A stretch of 64,000 nucleotides of DNA from assembly GCA_942486035.1 (NCBI GenBank), contig CALNXK010000169.1, positions 246,001-310,000 of the forward strand, written 5' to 3'. Below are positions 47,759 to 59,584 of this stretch, piece after piece; position 1 is the first letter of the stretch; the number at the start of each line of letters is the position of its first letter. The DNA is from Porites lobata. Taxonomy: Eukaryota; Cnidaria; Anthozoa; Scleractinia; Poritidae. Made by a program: the position numbers and the translations under genes. The notes below the pieces were generated by a model. The model searched no databases, was not told the origin of the DNA, and was given only the letters and a program-made list of their open reading frames with translations.

Positions 47759-49976
47759 TATAAGTCTTTTGAGGTCGCACGTTTATTAACTGCAAACTTC
47801 ATCTTAAGTAAATAAAATTTCAGGTGGTTCAGTGTTAAAATTGGCACAGAATTTTTTCGTCAGTTCTTGGCTATGGTCAGGAGTTGTTAATAATCAAGAT
47901 GCACTTTCCTTAACTAAGGATAAAATTGATCCCAACCAAAGATCATATGTAGATGGTACATGTACATGCAGTAACTAATGATTTAGAGGGGTAGCACACT
48001 CAGAAAGTTGTTCTTTGCTTACCTGATTCCTGGTTGATTTGAAATTTTGGAAATGTTGGTTTTTATGGAGAGGGGAAAACCAGATTTCCCAGAGAAAAAC
48101 CTCTCAGAGCAAAGGAGAGAACCAATAACAAACTCTACCCACATAGGGCATTGATGCAGGGATTTAGACCCAGACCACATTGGCAGGAGACGAGTGCTCT
48201 TACCAATGGCCAATCCCTTGCTCCCCTTATATCTATATAGGAAATGAGGTAAATGAAGTTGAATGATAAAAGTAAGACATACCAGAGGATGCAAAGAGGG
48301 CCCATTACACCCAGTTCCAAAAATGAAATTGACATGACAAGAGGATCCTTATTAGTTGGCCAGTAACGAGCATCTAGTTTGCCATATTCAATGACCATCC
48401 ACTTTCGTCCTCGGGCACAGGTACCAACCACCCTGAATTAATAAACAAGAAAACTTTATCAATATTTTAAACTATAATTTACTATTAATGTTACTCTATT
48501 GGCTTCATCACAGACAAGCATCACTCAAAAGGCACTCCTTCACAAATGATTCCTCACAATAACGGCAAAATAACTATGGAGAAAAAACCCTCCTTAAATT
48601 GCCGATATAAAAACAACAAAAATCACACATGTCAAACCATGATCCTTTTCTCGCACTTTCAACGTCCTTAATTTTAATGGTCACAGATGAGCTTGATGCA
48701 CAACTTCAGGGAAGTCACATTGGTCAAAGGCAAATAACACAGTTTAATAAGCTACATCAACCGTCATTTACACGTACTTCCTGGCTCCTTTCAGTGCTTG
48801 ATCTATTGAATTATCTCTTGTTAGTGGACACTATGCCCGATCCAAATTCCCAAGAGTATTCGCTTACAGGAAGACAAACAGTCACCCAACATCAGCAGGG
48901 ATAGTGGAACTGAAATTCCAGAAGCATGAAGAAACTGTCTCTTTTGCAGTACTCCCCCGCTTCACCACCACCACCCCTAAATCAATATTATTCATCCCAC
49001 CCCAATACACAAAATTGATCCAGTCCCACCCAGTAATGTGGGTGTGGCTCAGGACATTATACATAGTCTTACATGAGGATCAGACCATCAAAAGACAATA
49101 CCATGTCTCTAATGACAAAATTATCTTTGTCCATGATAAAATACAAGCAAAAATGATACCAGAAATAAAAAAAGAAATAGGCTATGAGCTTTAGAATAAA
49201 AAGCACTTTTAAATTGGTGGAAATTTGGGCTCAATTCCAAACTATAGCACAGAAGAACTCAATCAAAAAGTCTACTTTATCCGGGGGATTTGATGACCAT
49301 ACGGGAGACCAGAAGATTTATGGCCTACCCGGGAGACCCCTGGATAATCGCAGAGTTCGTAATTACCCGTATGCACTAGAACAAGAAGGAGCAATTTTCT
49401 GGTTCCTTGTTATTTTAGTGCCAAACTTGTTCTGCACCAGTATTCATAGCCTATTTTGGTGAAAAGCATTCCAACAGTAGTCTCTCTTATCTCACGTACA
49501 ATGTAAGTTGTCTTTCAAAACAAACCAAACTAGGACCTCACACAATTTGTTTTTTCAAAGTTTTCTGCTGAACAGGGTATGATTTTAGGGGGTATGGGGG
49601 GAAGGGAGCTAGTGTCTCAAACAGGGTATACAATTTCACTGTTGAGGGTCTTGAACAGGGTGTCTTCTTTATGTAAAAAGGAGGGGGACATGGGTTTTAC
49701 GGTATTGTGGTATTGAGCTTTTTTCAAGCGGTATTTAGGTAATTTTGATTTTAATGTGCGGTATTGTGGTATCATCTAGCCCTGCGGTATATGGTTTTTC
49801 ACCCTTGTGGTTAACGGTATTCGATAAAAGAAGATACTTCACGGTATTGCGGTACCATTTATTTTCGCTCTCCTGTATAATGCAGGTCAACACAATGTGC
49901 AACACGAACAACAGTAAGATAAAGAGGTTAATATTAAAAAGTTAATATTTTAAAAGACTTTAGACTTAATGGTAAA

Positions 49977-50180
49977 CTCTTAGGAAACAGACTTAACGAG
50001 GAAATTTGCTCCAGGTTTATCTTTACAAATCTTCAGCTTTCAGTGGGAAATCACCTTCTTAAGCATTGTGTTGTAACCGTTTCGCAAAGTACCGTTTCGC
50101 AAAGTACCATTTCGCAAAGTACCGTTTCGCAAAGTACCATTTCGTTTCGTTTCGTTTGGTTTCGCAAAGTACTGTAAGCC
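49977..50180. repeat. Replacement segment with TTTCGCAAAGTACC tandem repeats
   Basis: About 200 bases stand where copy A has 2 kb with EBP exon 1. The second half (50,087-50,176) is a tandem array of TTTCGCAAAGTACC(G/A) with a short TTTCG run. The first half has no match in the window. Confidence 0.8.
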
Positions 50181-50787
50181 TGTAGTGCCCAGTGCATAAG
50201 GAAGACTCCGTAGGCCAGGTTGCTAAGTCTTTGAAAGTGGGAACCCATGTCATAAGCTCCAGAGAAAACACATCTTTATTCCTCTTACCAATCAAGAGAC
50301 TTTTATCCTCTCTATCGACTCTCTTGTCCATTAATATACAGAAACCAAACTTGTTGCAAGTTTATTCATTTTCCCTATTTATCGATTTCTATATGTTTAC
50401 CTACATGTATTTTTTGTTACGTCTGAAAATGTTTAAAAAAACAAGCTCTTCTCGTACTAACAGTAAATAGCCTTAGCTTTTAAGACTCGTCCTTCAGCTG
50501 AGTTTTGAATAATTCAAGCAAGGAGTCTGTCAAGGCCAGGAGACCTGGCTAAAACCGTAGACTACTAGCAGTTTCTCTTTTTCCTTAATTAGCTTATTCG
50601 AGCAAAACGCGAAAGACACGCAAATGACCGCGCGCCTGAATGAAGGGGCCTGAAGCAAAGCGATGAATAGCGGACCTGATCGTGTTAGACTCGTTTTCCA
50701 CTCATTTCAAAACAACAACAAAAAAACACATTCATACGAACACGTAGTACCATTGTACTGAGTGATTTTCTTTCATTGTGTTTCTTC

Positions 50788-51596
50788 TCATTGAAGTTCT
50801 TTTTCTTTCAAGATCTCCTTTAGTGGTCCAGGAAAATCATATCCAAATATCTTGAAGTCGAGCTCGTAAAACTTCCCAAGTTTGTAAATTTCCTCTTTGG
50901 TCAGCTTAGAATAGTACTCCAGCAGGTACGGTTTGGAGTGCGATGGATGATACTCTGGAAATGACATTAGGTGATCTACTCCGATTGCCTTTAACAGCAT
51001 TTGACCTTCCAGCCCCAGATGCTCAAAGTGCCCAATGAAATCATAGTCCACTTCGCATGGACAAATCTGGTCGTACAATCGCCAATGTTTGTTGATAGCT
51101 AAGCTTGAACGGTTATAAGAAAGAACATTTCGGATGTAAATAGGGAATTTGTTCTTTTCTACGTCTTCATCTGGCATGCTTGGTTCCCAACTTTTAAACA
51201 TATCGTTTGAATGTCCCTCGACTTTGTTTTTGAAGGCTGAGAGTACACGAGCAAATGGCTCGCGCACAAACATGGCTTTATAATGTGTGTCAAGGATTCG
51301 CTTTCTTTCAGCCGGTGGGTGATTTCTAAGCCGTCCCAAATGTCCCCAGTTGTTTCCATCATCATGTGCTCTCATAAGGACAATTGTACCGTTGTTTTTA
51401 GCTTGAAATAGAACTCGTTTCCAAGTTGTGCAGGAAATTTTAGGAATCCAGCAGAACACAAGCTTTAATTCGTCAATAACAATGAAGTAAGTAAAATCTG
51501 CCTCTTCAATAAACTTAGGATTTGCTGGCTTCTTTTCACATTGGTCTCGATGAAGCTGCCTTCTTTGTTGCACTTTGCTATCAAACCATTCTGGTA
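50788..51596 (-). CDS. Sulfotransferase copy B, catalytic exon
   Basis: Same acceptor (CTCCACAG) and stop as copy A. The motifs PKISCTTW and REPFARVLSAF are intact. Confidence 0.9.
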
Positions 51597-54500
51597 CTGT
51601 GGAGGTAAAACAGTACATGAATATACAGTCGACTCCCGATAACTCGAACTTTCAAGGGAAATCGAAAAAAGGTTCGAGTTAGCGGGAGTTCGAGTTATCG
51701 AGGGTTCGAGTTACCGAGGGTAAAATTACAGTGAATGTATGACGGAAATCCAGGGGAAATCGATTTTGGTTCGAGTTAGCGAGGGTTCGAGTTATCGGGA
51801 GTCGACTGTAACAGGAAGATGTAGCTAAACAGTTTGCTCAGAACCCATAAAATAAGGTAAAATATAGGGGTGCTTTCGTTCTTCACTGACTGTCAAGAAA
51901 CCGATCGGAAATTACATTGCTATTGCGTTTCAGTTTTTCAGTTTTCTCTGACTTTTAATTGTTTTGTCTTCTACGAAAGTTGGAACCTACATGTTTAAAG
52001 CTTTGCCTCGCACAGTATATCCAACATACTAACAAAGCAGACGAGTATACTGCTTTAGTAATTACGCCAAAGCTTGCTAACAGGGTTTAGTAAAATCCAA
52101 CTAGTGGTCTATTATCAATGCTGCGTTCTGATTGGTTGAGCAACTACAAGGCTATATGTTATAGCCCATTACTAGCGAAAAGCGCCTGCTTTGAAAACCA
52201 AAACAATGGCCGCAGAATCGAGTTTTGCTTATGTTGGCCTCTGAGTCAGTAGCCCATTCGGCCTTCGGTTTCATCTAAGCGCCCATTCGGGCTCGAGGAA
52301 AATTGTTAATTACTCTTCTGTCGTTACAAGGCGCATATAAATTTGGGACCCAAAAGGGGACGCTTTCCGCTATATTCCTATATGCGTCCCCAAACGGTGG
52401 ATTTCGCCAGTGGCAATAATGTTGCGTAATTTTTAAGTGCGTGCACGGGAAAATGAACTAGAGGCAATGTCCGAACGGTCGCGCGCAAACGTAGAGATTG
52501 AGAGGATCAACGTTTACCTTTGCGCGCAACCTTTCATGCATTCGTACGCCAAGAGAGAAAGTCATTTTCTCTTGCGTACGCTGGTAAAAATTAATAACGC
52601 GACAGAGGAAATCTATCCACATGGATGGGGATGAGAAGATTGTCTTATAGCAGGGAGATTATGGGACACATTTAGACCAATTAAACCACTATGAATTTGA
52701 AGAAAAGTTTTCGATTATATAAAGGATTAAACTGGGAAAATCGACATCTAAATAAGGTAAACTTCGTGTAGGATTAGATTCAAAATAATCTCAGTAGCCC
52801 AGGTAACATTGGCAAAAAGGGCTAAGGTTTAAGATTCAAAATCAGTTTATGGCAACCCACAAGTTACTAGGAAACACCTAGGGCAGATAATTCGCCTAGT
52901 TGAAAAGCCTCACTAATTTATTCGTGTAAAATCTTTGAACGTTTCTGAAATGAACCCGTCTTTCTGTGGTTTTCGGAATGAGAAGGCTCTTTTGCGGGTT
53001 CTACTCCGTTTGAAATCAGATTCCAAGGCTATGTAGACTGTCGGGATTAAAAAACATCAGTTCCTGTATCATTAGCTCAGCCGCTAACACCTTTTAAGTA
53101 AAACATCATAAAATCATGAATATGAGAACAGCAAACCTGCGAACTGACATGGTTTTAGTTTACCCATAAAATGGAAATGTTTAACCAAAAATGTTTTAAT
53201 TAATTATTAATAATATCAATAGTAATAAATGCTACTAAAGTTTTGTTTCATATATGCAATAACGAATAAGCAAGAAAAACCTTGTTAGAGACCGTTCAAG
53301 TATTATCAGGTGGGGGGGGGGGGGGGGGGGGTTGCTGGTGGGATTTGATGGGGGACCATGAAAAAATACTTGTTTAAGAGGGGGATCAAAAGAAAAAATG
53401 TTGGGTTTAAAAGGGGAGGGCACCCAAAATTTCTTCAAATTTTGCAGTGACGGCATCTGTAGTAATGCAAACAGCCTAGCAGAATGCCAAAAAGCAGCGT
53501 TTCTGACTTTCTAGGAAGAAGAAGGACTATAGCGTAGGCGGCGAAGCTGGGGGTGGGGGACGGGGGGGGAGGGGCCGTAGACCCCCAAACAAAAATTTGG
53601 AGTGGTGCTGAAAAACACTTTTAAAGATGTATTTGACAATACTTGTAACATAGGCGACTTGAAATCAGAGCACATTTTCTGCCCTCAGACGACTCAAGAC
53701 CAAGGACCACGAACAGGGAAATTTTTTCATCTCTTCGGATTTCCTAGCTGAAAGTCTAGTGATCCGAAACATATAGGGATGAAAACTTACCTTTTCGAAA
53801 ATTTCAGCCTGAAAAAAGGCTCCCCAAAAATTCTAGGTGACCTTTTTAGGGTAAAAAACCATTAAAAATGAGCAATTATACCATTTTTGAGGGGTTCGAA
53901 AATCCTAGGAGAGTCAGGCAAGCAAGAAATTTAACAACAAATGTTCCGAAAATTCTAGATCTCAAATCATCTTCAGAACAGATATTTTCCAAAAATCGTC
54001 GTTGGGTGCTCCTGCATGAAGCAGGACCGCCTGAACAACTGCACAAATCGATTACGAAAACCCTGGATCACACAATTAAGTAAATCTTATTAACAACTCT
54101 CACCGGATAACTTAATATTCAACTCTCCGCAGGAGGTGTAAAATCTAATTTAAAAACTACCTTAGAGCAAATGGCTTATGGCTACAAACAAGTAGCTGGG
54201 AAACATCTAGGGTAAATAACGATTAGTTTTGGCGAAACATTTTATTTTAACCCAGATGAATTCAAGCTATAAGTTTTATAACGTTTTACGTATTTTGATC
54301 TGACTGTGCGGGTTATTGTTTGTAGTAGCAAAATCAAAATTAGTTAAAATCTAAATTAGCCACATGGGCGATATATGGTTGTATTTTAACGAGACTAAAG
54401 AGACACTCTCTTGTGGATTCTATATAATTCATATTTCTGCAGTTTTTTTTTTTTTTTTTTTACAGTTGATCTGTTCAAAACTACAGCCCGTATAAGCTGA

Positions 54501-55066
54501 ATATTTCAATAAGTCATAGTATACCTGCCTGGGAACGTTTTTAAAGTAAAACTCCATATCGCCTCCAACAAGAAAAACACCAAACTTGGGAACGCATGGT
54601 TTTATTTTTCCCATATAAAGAAACTTGGTCGACAAAAATGTTTTAATTAATAGAAGCTGTTATTTTAGTTTCGATAAAGAAAATATGAAACTTCTTATGG
54701 AAGTATAAAACAATGCAATGGTTACGAATTAAGGTATCAGCCACCCTTCTGGACCGTCCGCGCGCGGATCGCTGTAGCGTTAGTTGTTTTTGTAAAAACC
54801 CCTATAAACCATATATTTTTTAAAAGCTTAATAATTCCAGATTATGTATTTCAACTAACAAACACGATTTACTTAAAGGTGTTTCGAAATTGGAACGCTT
54901 TGTGTAAAAGTACATGTCTCTATAAATCATGTTCCACTCTCGCCGGAGATAAACGGAAGAAAACAATTAACACCGCATTCGCTTCCCGGGGGGGGTACTG
55001 CCATATATGGGTTATATAGGTATGTGCCGCTGTGAAGGGTATGGTTTTCAGGCAGTTTACTCTAGG

Positions 55067-55101
<35 letters not shown>

Positions 55102-57679
55102 CAGGGTATCATTTTTCAGGAAACTGATCAGTTGGTTGAAGATTTTATCTAGACAAGGGAAACAGCTACTCTAGGATAGGGGATTTGGGGAGTTTACTCT
55201 AGTATAGGATAGCAAAATTCAGCTGAACTAGCTCTGGTATAGGTTAAGGGTCCCAGGGTCCCAGCGGCACATCCCCACCTAGAAATTCCTAAAGTACCCC
55301 CCGGGATTCGCTTCTCAACTCGTTCCACTAAAAAACCGTGTCTCAGATTTTTGACAAGTGCGTTTCTTTTTCTTTTATTAGCAAATGAAGTTGGGGAAGG
55401 CAATTAGTCAACACTCTCTGTGGAAAAAAAGTTCTAGCTTTAAAATGAAAAGGAGTATTAAAATTCGCAGACACGGTTTTGTAGAAGAGATATATGGCAT
55501 CACTCTGGCCAAATTTTAGCCAAATTGATTGAAAGGCTGCCGACTTGGACTTCAAAACGTACGAGTCGATCGGCAAAATTTGCGTTCGGAGATAAAATAG
55601 AAAATACATTTTTGGCGGCATCCTACCTGGAATGAGATTATAACACCTAACTGTTTATTCTGATTGATATCAGAGAGGGATCAATTTTCTCTAACAATAG
55701 GACTTTGACAGGTAACATGTATTAAACGGGAACAAACTTTTTATCAGCTATCAACATCTTCAAGTGAACAGTTTACACTGAGTTTAATTCTCCGTTGGAA
55801 AACTTCCACTCTTTTACACCACGAGAAGCACGGTTTAATTCTTTCTCGAGCAAAAGTTTTGCCTCTCCTTCGATCTTTTTTGTATGATCCGCCCAGGCGT
55901 TTTTGTTGATCGGCGCCAGGCCAAGGAAACTAAAAAACTTTGAAGCCACCGAATGTCCACCACCGATTGCTCGAAGGCCAAGAACTGAGGCCGGTATATT
56001 TCAAACGCTCTGCTCTTCTCGGAAGAATTAAAAACAGAATTTGTCTTGTGCGACGGACAGCTTTCATTCTCGCACTGGATTCTCCAGCTAGAACCAAGTC
56101 CATCTTTAGTCGCTACATTTTCCATGACTTGGACTCTTCCCGGGCAAAATCGACAAGATACAGACTCGTCCAGTTTTTCAAGCAGCTTTTCGCTCGATAC
56201 GATAGCTCGACCGCTTACTGTTTTCCACGTTCCATCAGCAGATGGGGTCGATGAGCTTAATTGGCTTTCTTCATCTGGCTCTTCAAGCTAGCTGGATTTT
56301 TTTCGCTTTTCTGAATATCCAACTCCTCGAGTCACTTCTCTTGCTGATAAAATGAGCCTTTGCCGCTCTCTGCCAATTTTGCGGCCCATTCTTTGTCAAA
56401 CTCGCTCTTCGACTTCTTTTTCGCTCTCGGTTTCGATGACGAAAACGGACGCGACCTTTTCTTTTTTTTTTTTTTTTGGCGGCATTTTCACCGAAGCAAA
56501 CGCTAAATATCCACGGAGAATACTAAAGGCTATAAACAACGCAAAGACAATTCGCACGTGTTGTGTCGAAGCACGCACTCGGTATCACGTTGCTAGTTCA
56601 CAGGCAAGTTAATTGATATATGACACGGGTATGACAGATCTTGCAACGATCATATTAAGATAGTTAACGAGAAAAAACTTTTACCCCCGATATCTTTCGA
56701 CAGAAATAATATTTTCTTCTGATTTTTTTTTTAAAGAAAGCTCTCAAGTATATCTATTTGAAAACGTTCAAATCTCAAATATGGAAAAATGGCAATTTTA
56801 AGGGTGGCTGATACCTTAAGATGAACCCAAATTTTTGAACGGATCTCATGCAAATCATCATGCAAATACTATTCCCTAAAATTTGCAAGGATCAGCCACG
56901 TTGGCCTTTGAACATAAATGACATGAAAAACACCAATTCACAAAAGCAGGAACAACATTAACAATGGCATGAGTGTAGACGACTATTTTCATCTATGTAG
57001 AATATCATCACAAATGTACACATAACACTGGGGGCACACCCGTCAGAATTGTCTGAAATGGTTTTCTCTACGTGAAGTTTTCATGAGTTTTAGATGCCTA
57101 TCACTGCTCTAAAAACTATCTATCTGCTCGGATGTCTTAGGGGAACTTTATAGCCTCGAATTAGTTGTAGTAGGCTTTTTCGGCTCATCCGAAACTGTTA
57201 GCTATCCTGATGGGTCCTGTCGAAGGTTCGAGGTCGCTGAGTAGCCGTACTTTCTTTATAAAAAAATTAGGAGACGTTTTGTCTATATACCAATAAAAGC
57301 AACAGCAGTGTTCTGGTAATAAAACGTGAAAAACACAACCTCCGAAAATCGTTCGGAAAGCTAGCAGAAAAACTCCGGATATCTTAGACGAATGGAAAGG
57401 TTATCCAGACATTTTTATCCTTTCTCGAGCTTTAGAAATTCAAGGCAATTTTTAGTCCTTCAAACAGTTTTTTTTTTTCAGAAAAACGTCGTCGGGTGTC
57501 CCTGACTTAAGTAATGTACTGTATATACAGCTTTTAAAATCGCTTACTTTACCTCCACTTTTGGATTCTCCAACTAAAGCGATGTTGTCAGACATCCACA
57601 TAAGTCCTTCATATACGAAGAACAGAACGAGAAGTCCAAAACACAGGTGTTTGCAACGAGCAAGAAACATACGATACAT
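50788..57679 (-). CDS. Golgi carbohydrate sulfotransferase (CHST8-14 type), copy B
   Basis: Exons 57,553-57,679 and 50,788-51,596, again 311 residues with the signal anchor and both PAPS-binding motifs unchanged. Four residues in the catalytic exon differ from copy A: Pro to Leu and Val to Ala just after the 5'-phosphosulfate loop region, Arg to Ser in FKRWEP, and Asp to His in HFEDLG. The signal-anchor exon has one change (Val to Ala). The intron is 6.0 kb, without the 5.7-kb TTAA element but with its own 2.1-kb insertion. Both copies appear functional. The same doubt about a missed middle exon applies. Confidence 0.82.
51626..51808. mobile_element. Tc1/pogo-like MITE, CAGTCGACTCCCGATAAC (copy B)
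   Basis: Counterpart of 25,639-25,829, slightly shorter inside, 30 bp from the acceptor of the catalytic exon. Confidence 0.85.
52081..52745. mobile_element. Copy B-specific insertion, palindromic repeat plus unknown
   Basis: Copy A reads straight through this site (near 26,100). The first 230 bp are related to the 39,465 palindromic repeat. The rest has an inverted pair GTACGCCAAGAGAGAAAG / CTTTCTCTCTTGCGTACG-like near 52,545-52,580 and no coding content. Confidence 0.65.
53717..54014. mobile_element. CAGGGGCAC-family MITE, copy B
   Basis: Counterpart of 32,773-33,069, differing by a few bases. Confidence 0.65.
54988..55307. mobile_element. Nested MITE, CCCGGGGGGG / CCCCCCGGG termini
   Basis: ATTCGCTT(C) is repeated on both sides, an 8-9 bp target duplication as in hAT or Mutator elements. 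The inside has TTTACTCTAGGATAGGG and TATCATTTTTCAGGAAAC blocks, a pattern I associate with a repeat common in corals. Confidence 0.75.
55780..56485 (-). pseudogene. Broken transposase fragment in the TTAA element
   Basis: It starts MPPKKKKKEKVASVF (ATG at 56,485) and soon hits a stop. A second frame holds a cysteine pair and a C/H set (SCRFCPGRVQVM ... CENESCPSHK), then RAFEIYRPQFLAFEQS. A shift near 55,930 moves to a third frame with FLGLAPINKNAW. The order matches the N-terminal part of a Mutator-like/Kolobok-type transposase family frequent in cnidarians, recalled from memory. The catalytic region is absent. Confidence 0.65.
57553..57679 (-). CDS. Sulfotransferase copy B, signal-anchor exon
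   Basis: ATG at 57,679; 42 codons plus one base, donor AG|GTAAAG. About 135 extra bases just downstream (57,380-57,520) carry an end of the CAGGGGCAC MITE family. Confidence 0.6.
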
Positions 57680-58523
57680 CGCAAGGACACTTGGAAAGGC
57701 ACGGAAAAAGAGGTTTGCTTGTCGGGCAATCAATCCTACCGCCAATGAATAAATTATTCTTGACGGTTCAATTTACATCGTTGTGTAATGATCGACCTGA
57801 ATTCGAGGCCAGCCAGTAAGTGCATATTACTGAAACCTGGTGCGGTTACACTAGCCTGAACTTATCCCATGACAAAGCTCCCCTTGGGGAAATGGCTTGG
57901 GTTGAGTTCGCTCTGGGTTTTGAACACGCTTTCAAATTGCGGTTACACGCTGACAGAGTTGCCCAAGGGGAAGAAAAAACTTGAACCCGGTTTAAGGTTA
58001 ACGTCCTTGTAAAACCGTTAATACTGACGTTCAGGACGTTATATAATCGTAAATGTTTCGACCAGTTTAAACTACAAAAACGTCGACTTCATTCGCGCCT
58101 AAAAAGGGAAAATTGTCGTTCGCCAGTCAAAGAACGGGTCCACAAAACTTCTTAAGGAAAGAATTCTTGACCACTAATGGGAAAAAAAAACGTCCCTATG
58201 TTTCAAGGTGCTTTTGAATTTATTAAACGTTCTGATCATTCACAACAGCTGTGTGGTAACCCCCTTTGAGTATGGATTGTTATTAACCCATAGAACTTAC
58301 CGTGCCTCTGGAACTCCGGTTTAATATGGGGAATTCTTTTCGGTTAAGTTGAAGTATCCATGGGAATTTGCCAGAGGCAATTTCACCTTTAGCTTGGGAA
58401 AATCACACAAGAGTTGCTTTCCTAGCCCCCCATGCGGCCATTCTTGGGGCTTAGTCACGCGTTCCTGGGCGCTGGTAAAATATCTTTTACTCCGGCCAAG
58501 ATTTAAATGACTCAGTAAATTAC

Positions 58524-59309
58524 GGGTGTGTTCCTTTCGGTGAATCCAAAAGCGGATTTTAGATCTAAGAAGGGATTTCGCGTTCCTTTCGGCAAATCCA
58601 AATCCGGATTTTTGATCTGGTGAATTCTTTTTGAAAAAGGATTCATTGGATTTGAAATCCGAAGAATCCAAATCCAGATTAACGGATTAGTGATCTACAC
58701 TGTTCCATTCACAGTGGATCCGAAATTAGTCAGATGATCCAGCGGTATTTCCAGTTGAAGTATTTTCATAGAGGCCGTAGAGTTTCCTCGTTGCTGTCAT
58801 TTGCCGCAAAACATCTGAACACACTAGAAGATTGTTTCTGGTACATTAAAATATCCATATACTAACCATTTGTCTCTAAAGATTGCTTGAAATCAAAAAT
58901 AAGTAAAAGTAACAAATGGACTGCTATCTAACTACAAACTCGCTTGTAGACGCGACAGGCACTCGATCGTGTTACATAAAAAAAACAGAGCTATGGAACT
59001 GGATCAAATTGGCCGACATTCTTTAGATAATTTTGAATTTTAATGCGCTTCTTTCTTTGTCTGTTTTATATGTTCCATCGTCGCTATTCGAACTGCCGAC
59101 CACTAAATTCTGCACGGTATAATCGCAGAATTTGTCAAAGAGTAGAAAACACGTCACTTTTTGAGGGGCTGTCGTGCATATTGCATGCGTTGGCGAAAGG
59201 TTACCAGGGTTACAAATCCAATTTCGGATTTCACGTTCCTTTCGACCGCGAAATCTGGCAAATCTAGGATCAAAAATCCGTTTTTGGATTCGCCGAAAGG
59301 AACACACCC
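58524..59309. mobile_element. 786-bp Harbinger-like element in copy B
   Basis: The ends GGGTGTGTTCCTTTCGG and CCGAAAGGAACACACCC are perfect, and inverted similarity continues for about 40 bp. The right flank is TAA and the left TAC; copy A's empty site reads AAATTAATTAAAT, so a 3-bp TAA duplication with one later change fits PIF/Harbinger. Internal AATCCAAATCCGGATTT blocks repeat the terminal sequence. No transposase is seen. Confidence 0.85.
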
Positions 59310-59584
59310 TAATTAAATATAGAAGATCAAGCCAACATTACGGTAGCACTTAACTCGCAGCACTTATTTTTTACACCTGTTAAAAATTTGTATTTTAACT
59401 TGCTAATCATAATTATTAATAGCCAACATTCGATATATTGAAATTCAGCATGACAACGAGTCCTAGAGCACGCAAACAAAGAAAATGAATAAACACGTTT
59501 ATTGCGCCACTACTTGACTAAGATTCCTTTGTGAGACAGAGCAAAATAATAATAATAAAAATAAATAAATTACATGGTAATGAT

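Larger units (their letters stand above)
44791..48432 (-). pseudogene. EBP-family gene, copy B (truncated)
   Basis: Exons 2 (48,283-48,432) and 3 (45,444-45,573) are present with intact splice sites and open frames; exon 2 has a 3-bp insertion (one extra Asn) and a Gly-to-Arg change in ARGPKW. Exon 1 is missing: copy A's 22,138-24,196 is replaced by about 200 unrelated bases. Of exon 4 only the first 15 coding bases (44,791-44,805) remain. It therefore cannot make the full protein. Exon 3 ends in phase 0, as the next downstream exon of the ZDHHC17-like gene begins, so splicing into that gene would stay in frame. Confidence 0.82.
54733..56815. mobile_element. 2.1-kb TTAA-flanked transposon with transposase remnant
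   Basis: The ends are GGTATCAGCCACCCTT and its complement, with TTAA on both sides (54,729-54,732; 56,816-56,819). Copy A has the single TTAA near 33,750 (GAATTAAGATG). It carries the broken 5' part of a transposase on the - strand and a nested CCCGGGGGG MITE. The TTAA target with this protein type suggests Kolobok rather than piggyBac; that is inference. Confidence 0.9.

Noticed and set aside
50059..50331. Frame with YFAKR repeats
   Set aside because: It translates the TTTCGCAAAGTACC tandem array.
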